Notes under the pieces: model-generated
What the model saw: the letters and a program-made list of their open reading frames with translations, nothing else
Databases searched by the model: none
Told to the model about the DNA's origin: nothing
DNA from: Streptomyces sp. NK15101
Lineage (GTDB): Bacteria > Actinomycetota > Actinomycetes > Streptomycetales > Streptomycetaceae
DNA: 64,000 nucleotides
Assembly (NCBI RefSeq): GCF_020400725.1
Contig: NZ_JAINVG010000004.1
Span: 124,001-188,000 of the forward strand
Reading direction: 5' to 3'
Shown here: positions 50,998-61,200 of the stretch, one piece after another
Numbering within the stretch: the stretch's first letter is position 1
How the letters are laid out: the number at the start of each line of letters is the position of its first letter
Program-made: the position numbers and the translations under genes

Positions 50998-53325
50998 GTG
51001 TCCCTGTCCCTCTGGTCCCGCCGCACCTTCCTGAGCACGGCGGCCGCCGCGGCGGCCGCCGTGGCGCTGTCCCCCTCCGCCCACGCGGCGGACCCGGCCG
51101 ACGAGTTCGAGACCCTGCGGCTCCGCTGGCTCGACCTCCAGCTCGGCTCCGGCTTCGACGCCGGGGCCGAGCCCTACGCCGGCAAGCTCGCCGAGACGGG
51201 CACGCTCGCGCGTGCCTTCCGCGCGAGCATGGCCGCCACGACCGCCTCGCTCTGGCCCGACGCCCCCTTCGACCCGCCGGCCGGCATCTCCCAGAGCTAC
51301 GGCCGCCTGTGGACCATGACCCAGGCGTACGTCCAGCCCGGCACCGGCCTCACCGGCGACGAGGAACTGCTCGCCGACGTGCTGCGCGGCCTCGACCACC
51401 TCTCCGCCACCGTCTACCGGGCGGGCGCCCCGCGCTACGGCAACTGGTGGGAGTGGCAGATCGGCAGCCCCCGCCTCCTCATGGACATCGTGGCCGCGCT
51501 CCACCCCCGCCTCGGCGCCGAGCGCATCGCCGCCGCCTGCGCCGCCGTCGACCACTTCGTGCCCGACTCGGTCCTGCGGAACTACACCGGCACCTCCACC
51601 GGCGCCAACCGCGTCGACCTCTGCCGCTCGGTCGCCCTGCGCGGCGTCCTCGGCGCGAACCCCGCCAAGATAGCCCTCGCCCGCGACGCCCTCTCGCCCG
51701 TCTTCCCGTACGTCACCCAGGGCGACGGCCTCTACGCCGACGGCTCCTTCGTCCAGCACACCTGGGTCGCCTACTCCGGCACCTACGGTCAGGTCATGCT
51801 CGACGGCCTCGGCCGGCTCTTCTCCCTCCTGGCCGGCTCCACCTGGGCCGTCACCGACCCCGACCGGCAGATCGTCCTCGACAGCGTCGAGAAGGCCTAC
51901 GCGCCCTTCGTCTACGACGGCCTGATGATGGACAGCGTCAACGGGCGCGCCATCAGCCGCGGACACCTGAAGAACGACGACCGGCGGATCATGCGCTCCG
52001 ACCACTTCCACGGCCAGGGCGTCATCGCGGCCATCGCCCTCCTCGCGGGCGGGGCGTCCGCCGCCGAGCGGGACCGGTGGCACGCGCGCGTGAAGGGGTG
52101 GATCGAGCGCGACACCGTCTCCCCGGTCCTCGCCGCCCGCCAGTTCGGCGTCGCCGACCTCGCCCGGCTGCACGCCGTGGCGGCGTCTCCCGTCCCGGCC
52201 GCCCCCGAACCCACCGGCCACCGGCTCTTCCCCGCCATGGACCGGGCCGTCCACCGCCGCCCCGGCTGGGCCGCCAGCATCGCCATGGCCTCGAACCGGA
52301 TCACGTACTACGAGTGCGGAAACGGCGAGAACCCGCGCGGCTGGCACACCGGCGCCGGGATGCTCTCCTGGTGGGCCCCGGGCCGCGGCGACCAGTACAC
52401 CGACTGGTTCTGGCCCACCGTCGACCCGTACCGCCTCCCCGGCACCACCGTCTCCACCAAGCGCCTGGCCGACCGGGCGGGCGGCGAGTGGGGCGCGCCC
52501 CGGCCGGCCGTCCGCTGGGTCGGCGGGACCACCGACGGCGAGTACGCGGCCGTCGGCCAGCACCTCAAGGGCCTCGGCTCCACCCTGGAGGCCCGCAAGT
52601 CCTGGTTCTGCGCGGCGGACGCGGTCGTCTGCCTGGGCGCCGGGATCACCGCGACCGACGGCGTGCCCGTCGAGACGGTCGTCGACAACCGCCTCCTCGG
52701 AGAGGGAGGCACCCAGGCCTTCACCGCCGGCGACGGCTGGGCGCACCTGGAGGGCCACGGCGGCTGGGTCTTCCCGCGGGGGGCCGGAAACCTCCGCACC
52801 CTGCGCGAGGACCGCACCGGCGCGTGGAGCGACATCAACACCGCCGGCTCCACCGAGCGCCGGACCCGCCGCTACCAGACCCTCTGGCTGGACCACGGCA
52901 CCGATCCGGTCGCCGCCTCGTACGTGTACCTCCTGATGCCGGACGCCTCCCCGCGGGCGCTCGCCGCCCGCGCCGCCGACCCGGACTGGCTGAACGTTCT
53001 CGACAACACCGCCGAGCGGCAGGCGATCGCCGTCCCGTCCCTCGGGCTGACCGCCGCGAACCTCTGGCAGGCCGGTACGGTGGGGCCGCTCACGGTCACC
53101 GCACCCGCGAGCGTCCTCGTCCGGCGCCGCCGTTCCGTCCTGGACCTGAGGGTCTCCGAACCGCTGCGCACGGGGCAGGCGCTGGAGCTCGTGTGGAACC
53201 GTCCGGTCCGCCGGGTGGTCCGCCACGACCCCTCCGTCGAGGTCCTCGCCACCGGCTCCTCGCTGCGGCTGCGGATCACCCCGGGTACCGGGGGCGCGAC
53301 CCATGGTTGCGAGGTTCTGCTCTAG
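50998..53325 (+). CDS. Secreted polysaccharide lyase family 8 (hyaluronate/chondroitin/xanthan lyase type)
   Basis: 775 aa. Twin-arginine signal SRRTFLSTAAAAAAAVALS cleaved near AHA (about 30). The N-terminal alpha/alpha toroid (about 35-370) carries GNWWEWQIGSPR and the catalytic FVQHTWVAYSGTYGQVM with His and Tyr, plus RGHLKNDDRRIMRSDHFHGQ. The C-terminal part is the usual beta-sandwich set (about 385-775, YYECGNGENPRGWHTGAGML). GTG 50998 has GGGAGG 5 nt upstream. The substrate class (hyaluronan, chondroitin or xanthan) cannot be fixed by eye. Probably controlled by the LacI-type site just upstream. Confidence 0.9.
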   Translation: MSLSLWSRRTFLSTAAAAAAAVALSPSAHAADPADEFETLRLRWLDLQLGSGFDAGAEPYAGKLAETGTLARAFRASMAATTASLWPDAPFDPPAGISQSYGRLWTMTQAYVQPGTGLTGDEELLADVLRGLDHLSATVYRAGAPRYGNWWEWQIGSPRLLMDIVAALHPRLGAERIAAACAAVDHFVPDSVLRNYTGTSTGANRVDLCRSVALRGVLGANPAKIALARDALSPVFPYVTQGDGLYADGSFVQHTWVAYSGTYGQVMLDGLGRLFSLLAGSTWAVTDPDRQIVLDSVEKAYAPFVYDGLMMDSVNGRAISRGHLKNDDRRIMRSDHFHGQGVIAAIALLAGGASAAERDRWHARVKGWIERDTVSPVLAARQFGVADLARLHAVAASPVPAAPEPTGHRLFPAMDRAVHRRPGWAASIAMASNRITYYECGNGENPRGWHTGAGMLSWWAPGRGDQYTDWFWPTVDPYRLPGTTVSTKRLADRAGGEWGAPRPAVRWVGGTTDGEYAAVGQHLKGLGSTLEARKSWFCAADAVVCLGAGITATDGVPVETVVDNRLLGEGGTQAFTAGDGWAHLEGHGGWVFPRGAGNLRTLREDRTGAWSDINTAGSTERRTRRYQTLWLDHGTDPVAASYVYLLMPDASPRALAARAADPDWLNVLDNTAERQAIAVPSLGLTAANLWQAGTVGPLTVTAPASVLVRRRRSVLDLRVSEPLRTGQALELVWNRPVRRVVRHDPSVEVLATGSSLRLRITPGTGGATHGCEVLL

Positions 53326-53401
53326 GTCTATGTCGGAACCCTATAAACACGGGGGGTGTCTGGCTGTTGACTCGGGCTGGACGGGGCCGGGTTCTGTCCA
53401 G

Positions 53402-53455
53402 CCCCGCCAGGATTCGACACGCGAGACTGTACGGAGTCGACGGCGGGGTTTTCTT
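53402..53455 (+). terminator. Terminator after the PL8 gene
   Basis: CCCCGCC (53402-53408) pairs with GGCGGGG (53442-53448) followed by TTTTCTT; an inner TCGAC/GTCGA stem strengthens it. A second stem, GGGCTGGAC/GTCCAGCCC (53374-53404), overlaps its left arm by 3 nt, so the two are mutually exclusive. Confidence 0.7.
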
Positions 53456-53466
53456 GCGCGACTTCG

Positions 53467-53472
53467 TAGGGT
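53467..53472 (+). promoter_or_regulatory. -10 element TAGGGT for leaderless accB
   Basis: TAGGGT begins 12 nt before the accB ATG at 53479, and there is no ribosome-binding site. Confidence 0.55.
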
Positions 53473-53478
53473 CGGTAC

Positions 53479-55062
<1,584 letters not shown>

Positions 55063-55076
55063 GAGGAGTCATCCAC

Positions 55077-55271
55077 GTGACCACGCCCGCCAACCTTCTC
55101 CGCGTCGAGAAGGGCACCGCCGACCCCGAGGAGCTCGCCGCCATCACGGCCGTGCTGCTCGCCCGCGCCGCCTCGCAGCCCGCCGAGGAGGCCCACCGCG
55201 GCCGCACCCAGGCCGGCTGGCGCCGCCTGGAGCGCGAGCACGGCTTCCGCGCCCCGCACAGCTGGCGCTGA
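55077..55271 (+). CDS. accE: Acyl-CoA carboxylase epsilon subunit
   Basis: 64 aa small subunit that stabilises and stimulates the AccA-AccB complex. The sequence has the short epsilon pattern: LRVEKGTADPEELAAITAVLLARAA, then an Arg-rich W-R-x-L-E-R end. GTG 55077 has AAGAGGAG 8 nt upstream and lies 14 bp after accB. It ends just before a strong hairpin. Confidence 0.92.
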   Translation: MTTPANLLRVEKGTADPEELAAITAVLLARAASQPAEEAHRGRTQAGWRRLEREHGFRAPHSWR

Positions 55272-55283
55272 CACCCCGTCGCA

Positions 55284-55329
55284 CCGAAGGGCCCCCGCTT
55301 CCCGCACAGGGAAACCGGGGGCCCTTCGG
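55284..55329 (+). terminator. Terminator after accE
   Basis: CCGAAGGGCCCCCG and CGGGGGCCCTTCGG form a perfect 14-bp stem; the 18-nt loop holds another TTCCC/GGGAA stem. It ends 14 bp before the TAGCAT -10 of the next gene. Confidence 0.85.
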
Positions 55330-55342
55330 CGTCCCCGGGACG

Positions 55343-55348
55343 TAGCAT
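55343..55348 (+). promoter_or_regulatory. -10 element TAGCAT, leaderless
   Basis: TAGCAT begins 12 nt before the ATG at 55355 and no ribosome-binding site is present. Confidence 0.5.
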
Positions 55349-55354
55349 CGCCCG

Positions 55355-56560
55355 ATGCGGAAGATCGACACGCTGATACCGGACCGGGGGCAGCCCGACA
55401 CCGCCGCCCTGCGGGCCCACGACCCCGACGCCCTCGCCCGCTACGTGCTCGACCCCGGCAAGGACTGGTGGCGGCGTCGCATCTGCGCGCACGCGCTCGC
55501 CGGCCGGGTCCCGGAGGCCCGGGTCCCCGGCCTCTTCGAGCGGATCCGGGACGAGGACGAGACGGCCGAGGTGCGCATCGCGCTCCTCGACCTCCTCGCG
55601 GGCCGGACGGAACTCCTGCCCTGGCTGCGCGACGAGGCGGGACGGGGGGACGGCTCGTACGGGGTCGCCGAGGCGGTCCTCAAGGCCCGCGGCCTGCTGG
55701 GCGACCGCACGGCCGCCCCCGCCCTGTCCACGCTCGCGGCCTCGCCCTGGCAGCGGTGGCGGGAGATCGGGGAGGCCGGCCTCGACGGTCTGACGGAGCA
55801 CCACGGCGCCGACGCGGTCCTGGCCGACCTCGGCGAGGACCGGCCGGAGGACCGCCGCTTCGCGCTCCGGACGCGGCACCGCGCGGGCCAGGACGTGATT
55901 CCCTACCTGGCCGACCCCGACCGCGACGTCGCCCACCTGGCCCACACGCTCGTGGCGGACCCCGGCCGGCTGCGCGCCTTCCTGGCCGGGGCGCCCGCCC
56001 CCGAGGCCGCCGTGTGGGCCGTGTGCGCCCTGCACGGACTCACCGGGGACCGGGCCGAGACCCGCCGGATCGACGAGCGGCTCGGCAGCCCCCGGGTCGA
56101 GGTCGACGGCCTGGACGAGGAACTGCGCCGGGCGATCGTCCACGAGTACGCCCCCCGGTGCCAGCGGCGGAGCGACCCCCGCTGGCGCCTGGAAGCCCTG
56201 TGCACCGAGCCGCCCGGCCGCCCGGACCGGGCGGACCGGCTCGCGCGGGCGACGGCCGCGCTGACCGCCGCCGGTCTCGCCCCGGATCCGCCGGTCTCCG
56301 CGGGGGCCCACCACCAGCAGGGGGACGGCACCTACCACGTGATCTCCTGCGGCGACGAGAACGTCCTCGTCAGCACCCTCGGGCGCTTCGCCACGGGCCA
56401 CGACGACAAGCACCCCGCCCGCCGGGCCCTGGAGGAGGCCGGCTTCCGCTGGATCGACCGGGCCACCGGCGGCATCGAGGTCACCGGCCTGGGCGTCTAC
56501 TACTTCGGCGGACGCGGGCCCCGCGACGTCGACACCCTCCTGTTCTACTGGCAGGACTGA
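55355..56560 (+). CDS. HEAT-repeat-like protein
   Basis: 401 aa made of repeated helical pairs (RRRICAHALAGRVPEARVPG, AEVRIALLDLLAGRTELLPWL, RRFALRTRHRAGQDVIPYLADPD) typical of HEAT/PBS-lyase-like scaffolds, with an acidic C-terminal domain (about 320-401) with GDENVLVSTLGRFATGHDDKH. It is cytoplasmic. The function is unknown; such proteins usually mediate protein contacts. Convergent with the cvnD gene across a 44-bp palindrome. Confidence 0.8.
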   Translation: MRKIDTLIPDRGQPDTAALRAHDPDALARYVLDPGKDWWRRRICAHALAGRVPEARVPGLFERIRDEDETAEVRIALLDLLAGRTELLPWLRDEAGRGDGSYGVAEAVLKARGLLGDRTAAPALSTLAASPWQRWREIGEAGLDGLTEHHGADAVLADLGEDRPEDRRFALRTRHRAGQDVIPYLADPDRDVAHLAHTLVADPGRLRAFLAGAPAPEAAVWAVCALHGLTGDRAETRRIDERLGSPRVEVDGLDEELRRAIVHEYAPRCQRRSDPRWRLEALCTEPPGRPDRADRLARATAALTAAGLAPDPPVSAGAHHQQGDGTYHVISCGDENVLVSTLGRFATGHDDKHPARRALEEAGFRWIDRATGGIEVTGLGVYYFGGRGPRDVDTLLFYWQD

Positions 56561-56599
56561 GAGGGCGGGACCGGGACGGCGGGATCGGGACGGCGGGAC

Positions 56600-56643
56600 A
56601 CGGAAGGCCCCGCGCACCGGATCCGGTGCGCGGGGCCTTCCGT
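56600..56643. terminator. Perfect 44-bp palindrome, bidirectional terminator
   Basis: Two exactly complementary 22-bp halves meet without a loop (ACGGAAGGCCCCGCGCACCG then GA|TC and the mirror) between the convergent HEAT and cvnD genes. Confidence 0.9.
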
Positions 56644-56660
56644 ACGTCTTCCCGCCGGGA

Positions 56661-57242
56661 CTACCGCAGGCGTGCCATGAGGGCGTGTTCGACGAGCGTG
56701 ATGAGGGCGCTCTTGGCGTCGGCGCGGTGGCGGGCGTCGGTGGTGATGATGGGGGTGTCGGGGCCGATCTGGAGGGCCTCGCGGACCTCTTCGGGCTGGT
56801 AGGGCTGGTTGCCGTCGAAGCCGTTGAGGGCGATGACGAAGGGGAGGCCCGAGTTCTCGAAGTAGTCGACGGCGGGGAAGCAGTCGGCGAGGCGTCGGGT
56901 GTCGACCAGGACGACGGCGCCGATGGCGCCGCGGACGAGGTCGTCCCACATGAACCAGAAGCGGTCCTGGCCCGGGGTACCGAAGAGGTACAGGATCAGG
57001 TCCTGGTCCAGGGTGATGCGGCCGAAGTCCATGGCGACGGTCGTCGTCGTCTTGTCGCCGGTGTGGGTGAGGTCGTCGATGCCCGCGGACGCGGAGGTCA
57101 TGACGGCTTCGGTACGCAGCGGGTTGATCTCCGAGACGGCGCCGACGAACGTGGTCTTGCCCACGCCGAAGCCGCCCGCCACCACGATCTTCGCGCTGGT
57201 GGTTGAACGGGCCGCGCCGCCGCTAGAGCTTGCGAAGTCCAC
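56661..57242 (-). CDS. cvnD: Conservon GTPase CvnD (first conservon)
   Basis: 193 aa small Ras-like GTPase of the MglA-related conservon type. P-loop GGFGVGKTT (23-31), G3-like motif GTPGQDRF and a divergent G4 motif NGFDG. CvnD proteins act as GTP switches controlled by the other conservon members at the membrane. GTG 57242 overlaps the end of cvnC by 20 bp. It is 99.7% identical in DNA to the second copy over its last 385 bp but diverges near its start, evidence of gene conversion. Confidence 0.96.
   Translation of the reverse strand: MDFASSSGGAARSTTSAKIVVAGGFGVGKTTFVGAVSEINPLRTEAVMTSASAGIDDLTHTGDKTTTTVAMDFGRITLDQDLILYLFGTPGQDRFWFMWDDLVRGAIGAVVLVDTRRLADCFPAVDYFENSGLPFVIALNGFDGNQPYQPEEVREALQIGPDTPIITTDARHRADAKSALITLVEHALMARLR
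56670..57054. repeat. Near-identical cvnD block, copy 1 (with 61880-62264)
   Basis: 385 bp matches 61880-62264 with a single difference (T/C at about 56688/61898). A further identical block of about 125 bp follows after a short diverged stretch (about 57100-57220 against 62310-62430). Confidence 0.9.
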
Positions 57243-57798
57243 TGAGCACCCTTTCGAGCAGTGTCACGTCTGGCTGACCGCCGGCGGCCTCGTCGCCGCC
57301 GGGCTGGTGGATGGCGACGAGTCCGGCCTCGGCCAGGTCGGCGACGAGGATTCGGGCGACGCCGAGGGGAATGGAGAGAAGCGCCGAGATCTCCGCGACC
57401 GACTTGATCTCGAAGCAGAGCCGGCAGATCCGCTGGTGCTCGGGCAACTGCCCCTGCAGCCGGGCCGGATCGGCCGTCGTACTGACCAGCGCCTCGATGG
57501 CGAGCTGGTAACGCGGCCGGGTACGGCCGCCGGTCATCGCGTACGGACGCACGAGCGGGTTGTGCCCGCCCGAACCGCCGGCGGACGAGCCGCGCGAGAC
57601 GGCCGGCGAACCCGCGGCCGACGGGACCTGAGGCTGCGCGTAGGGCTGAGACACGCCCTGTCTGCTCGGGGTGGAGGGAAAGTTGAACCGGTTCTGCGCG
57701 GCGTCGCCCAGCGGCGCCTGGTGCGCGTCATAACCGTTGTAGGGGCTCGCGCCCGGGGGTGTACCCACGTCTCCTCCTCCGACTGCCTCGCGGTCCAT
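57223..57798 (-). CDS. cvnC: Conservon protein CvnC, DUF742 (first conservon)
   Basis: 191 aa. The C-terminal 110 residues are the DUF742 winged-helix-like domain: RPYAMTGGRTRPRYQLAIEALV, LPEHQRIC, SVAEISALLSIPLGVARILVADL and LERVLSGLRKL. The N-terminal 80 residues are Gly/Ser/Gln-rich and disordered, and much longer than in the second copy. It is separated from cvnB by 62 bp that contain a strong hairpin. Confidence 0.95.
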   Translation of the reverse strand: MDREAVGGGDVGTPPGASPYNGYDAHQAPLGDAAQNRFNFPSTPSRQGVSQPYAQPQVPSAAGSPAVSRGSSAGGSGGHNPLVRPYAMTGGRTRPRYQLAIEALVSTTADPARLQGQLPEHQRICRLCFEIKSVAEISALLSIPLGVARILVADLAEAGLVAIHQPGGDEAAGGQPDVTLLERVLSGLRKL

Positions 57799-57813
57799 GT
57801 CCCTTGGAACCGC

Positions 57814-57839
57814 GCCACCGCACCTTACGGTGCGGTGGC
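57814..57839 (-). other. Hairpin between cvnB and cvnC
   Basis: GCCACCGCACC and GGTGCGGTGGC form a perfect 11-bp stem with a 4-nt loop inside the operon. It may process or tune the transcript; the second conservon has a different 8-bp stem in its corresponding gap (about 62968-62990). Confidence 0.7.
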
Positions 57840-57860
57840 ACGAAACGCACTGTCCGTCTG

Positions 57861-58280
57861 TTAGTTGAGAAGACTTCCCTGAAGTTCCGCCCGGAGGTCA
57901 GGCGTCAGAACCGTGCCCGCGCGGTCCACGAGCAGGGCCATCTCGTAGCCCACGAGGCCGATGTCGGCCTCCGGGTGGGCGAGCACGGCCAGCGAGGAGC
58001 CGTCCGAGATCGACATGATGAAGAGGAAGCCGCGCTCCATCTCCACGACGGTCTGGTTGACCGCACCACCCTCGAAGATCCGGGACGCACCCGCGGTCAG
58101 CGAGGTCAGTCCGGAAGCGACGGCCGCCAGCTGGTCGGCGCGGTCACGGGGGAACCCCTCGGACATCGCCAGCAGGAGTCCGTCGGCGGAGACCACCACC
58201 GTGTGCGACACCCCGGGGGTGTTGTCCACGAAGTTGGTGATCAACCAGTTCAGATTCTGCGCCGCCTGGCTCATGCTCAC
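57861..58280 (-). CDS. cvnB: Conservon roadblock/LC7 protein CvnB (first conservon)
   Basis: 139 aa Roadblock/LC7 fold, the putative GAP-like partner of CvnD: NLNWLITNFVDNTPGVSHTVVVSADGLLLAM and the central TAGASRIFEGG block. GTG 58280 has AGGAG 7 nt upstream and starts 1 bp after the cvnA stop, so they are coupled. Confidence 0.96.
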   Translation of the reverse strand: MSMSQAAQNLNWLITNFVDNTPGVSHTVVVSADGLLLAMSEGFPRDRADQLAAVASGLTSLTAGASRIFEGGAVNQTVVEMERGFLFIMSISDGSSLAVLAHPEADIGLVGYEMALLVDRAGTVLTPDLRAELQGSLLN

Positions 58281-58281
58281 A

Positions 58282-61200
58282 CTAACGCTCCTGGTTGTAG
58301 GTACTGCCCGGGCCGAGGCCCGATCCGTTCGTGTCCGTTCCCGCGCTGCGCCCCTGCTGGACGCCCCGGCGCAGGTTGCTCAACCTGCCGCGTACGTCCT
58401 CGGGTGCGCGGGAGACCTGGGGGCCGCCCTGCGGGGTCTGCTCAGCCGTCCCCTCGACCAGGTTGGCCTTCGGGACCCGCCGGGGGAGACCGGACGAGGT
58501 GACCCCGCCCGCCTTGGGGTCCTTGAGCTTTCCGGCCCGCTGCCAGCGCTCGTCGTTGGTCGAGCGCCATTCGTCGGAGCCGTCGGCTTCGTTCTGCTGC
58601 TGCACCGGCTGCGCGGGCTTCGGCTGCTGCGGCACCTGCTGCGTCTGCGGGGCGACGCTGCCGCGGCGCGGCAGACCGGCGTCGGTCAGCGCGTGTCCGG
58701 TGTCCGGGGCGGGACTCGAGGTCGGGCCCGGACGGTCGAAGCCTACGCGCTCGGCGGCCTGTTCGGGAGCGCTCGGAGCAGATTCCGGTTCCGCTCCGAA
58801 ATCTTGTCCGTAGCCGCCCTGGTAAGCGCTCTGATCCTGCCACTGCGCCTGGTGGGGCTGGGGATCGAACGCATTGCCGTACTGCTGGTGTTCGGTTCCC
58901 GAGGCCTCGTACGAGGCTTCCGCATAGCCCTGCTGCGGGTACGCCTCGTAACCCTGCTGCGGGTAGGCGTAGTCCTCCTGCTGCTGCGGGTACCCGTCCT
59001 GCTGCTGGAAGCCGTCCTGCTGCGGGTAGCCGGCCGCGTACTCCTGGCCGTACTCCTGCGCCGGGTACTGCTCCGCCGGGTACTCCTGGGCCTGCTGCCC
59101 CCCGTACTCCTGACCCTGGTCGAACTCCTGGCCCTGGCCGTACTGCTCCGCCGGCTCCGCCTCGTCGCGGAAGAGCGGACGGTCGCCGCCCTGCGCCTGG
59201 GCCTCCAGGGCGGCGCGCCGCCCCTCGCGCTGGAGCGAGCGGTTGACCGGGTCGAGCTGACGCTCCTCCCCGGCCGGCTGCTCGTAGCGCGAGTCGTCGA
59301 AGCCGAGGTCGGCCGCGGTGAGCATCGGCTGCGGCGCGCCGCCCTCGAAGGCGTTCTGCTGCTGCTGCGGGATGATCTGCGAGACGGTGAAGTCGTCCTG
59401 GAGCGGCTGCTCGCCACCGCCGCCGTGCGTGATCGCGTCCGGCAGCATGATCAGCGAGGTCGTCCCGGCCTGCTCGCCCGAGGGGCGGAGCTGGACCCGG
59501 ATGCCGTGCCGGTCGGCGAGCCGGCCGACCACGAAGAGGCCCATGCGCTGCGAGACGGCGGCGTCCACGGTCGGCGGGTTGGCCAGCTTGTGGTTGATGT
59601 CCGCGAAGTCCTCGGCGGTGAGGCCGATGCCCTTGTCGTGGATCTCGACCATCACGCGGCCGTCGGGGAGACGGGTCGCCGTGACGCGGACCTTGGTCTG
59701 GGGGGAGGAGAACGTGGTGGCGTTCTCCAGGAGCTCGGCGAGCAGGTGCACGAGGTCGGTCACGGCCTGGCCGTGGATCTCGGCCTCCGGGACGCCGGCC
59801 AGCTCGATGCGCTCGTACTGCTCCACCTCGGAGGAGGCGGCGCGCATGACGTCGACCAGCGGGACCGGCTGGTCCCAGCGGCGGCCCGGCTCCTCGCCGG
59901 CGAGGACGAGGAGGTTCTCGCCGTTGCGGCGCATGCGGGTGGCCAGGTGGTCCAGCTTGAAGAGGTTCTCCAGCTGGTCCGGGTCGGCCTCGTTGTTCTC
60001 CAGGTCGGTGATGAGGGTCAGCTGGCCCTCGATCAGCGACTGGTTGCGGCGCGAGAGGTTCGTGAAGATCGCGTTGACGTTGCCGCGGAGCATGGCCTGC
60101 TCGGCGGCGAGCCGGACGGCCTCGCGGTGGACCTGGTCGAAGGCGCGGGCGACCTCGCCGATCTCGTCCTGCGAGTCGATCGGGATGGGCTGGACGCGGG
60201 TGTCGACGCGGCCCGGCTCCGTACGGGAGAGCTGGTCGACCAGCATCGGCAGGCGCTGCTCGGCGATGCCGAAGGCGGCGGTCCGCAGCTCGCGCATCGA
60301 GCGGCTCATCTGGCGGGCCATCATCCCGGCCAGGATGAAGGCGGCGAGCAGGGCGACGACGACGATGCCGCCGTTGACCCAGGCGTCCGTCTTGGCCTCG
60401 TCGGAGATGGCGGCGGCCTCGGTCACGGCCTTGTCGACGAGGGTCTTCTCGACCTCGCTGTACCCGTCGAACTTGGCGGTGGCGACCGCCATCCAGGTCT
60501 CGGGCGTGATGCCCTCGCCCTTCAGCTCCTTGATGCCCTCGGCGCCCTTGGCGGTGCCGATCTTGGAGGCGACGCCGGAGTAGACGGAGCCGTCCTTGCC
60601 CTTGGGGAGCTCGACGCCGGCCGCGGCCATCCGCTTCTCGCCCTCGGCGGCCTTGCCGGCCATGACCTTCTTGAGGAGGTCGACGTCCTCGGGCAGACCG
60701 CCGGAGTTGAACTCGCCGAGGGCGATCTGCTCCAGGTAGTTGTACGAGTTGAACGCCACGGACTGCTGGGCGAAGACCGCCTCGTCGCGGCTGGGCCGGA
60801 CCAGGAGCTGGGTGCCGATGGAGCGCTGGAGGGACTCCGCGCCCTTCGAGAGCTGGATCGCGTAGACGGTGCGGCCGTAGCTGGTGATGTTGCCGGTGCC
60901 CAGACCGAGCTCGTTGGAGAACTCCATCAGGTAGTGCTGCACGCCCGTGTAGCCGAGCTGGGTGTTCACCGGGTCGAGGGAGCGGGTGTACGCGGCCTTG
61001 CGCAGCGTCTCCAGCTTCGGCTCCTCGTCCTGGAAGAGCCGCAGGCGGCGCTCCAGGCCCTGGCCCGACGGCATGTTCTTGACGGCCTCGTCGAACTTGG
61101 ACTTGGCGGAGTCGGTCGCGGCGTACGCCCGGGTGACCTCGTCGGCCTTGCGGTCCTCGGGGGTCTTCGCGGCCAGCAGGGGGCCGGCGGTGAGGTCGCG

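Noticed and set aside
58880..59160. Short CTGCTGCGGGTA-type repeats resembling a CRISPR or satellite
   Set aside because: They encode PQQ/QY repeats in frame in the CvnA tail; no spacer structure.
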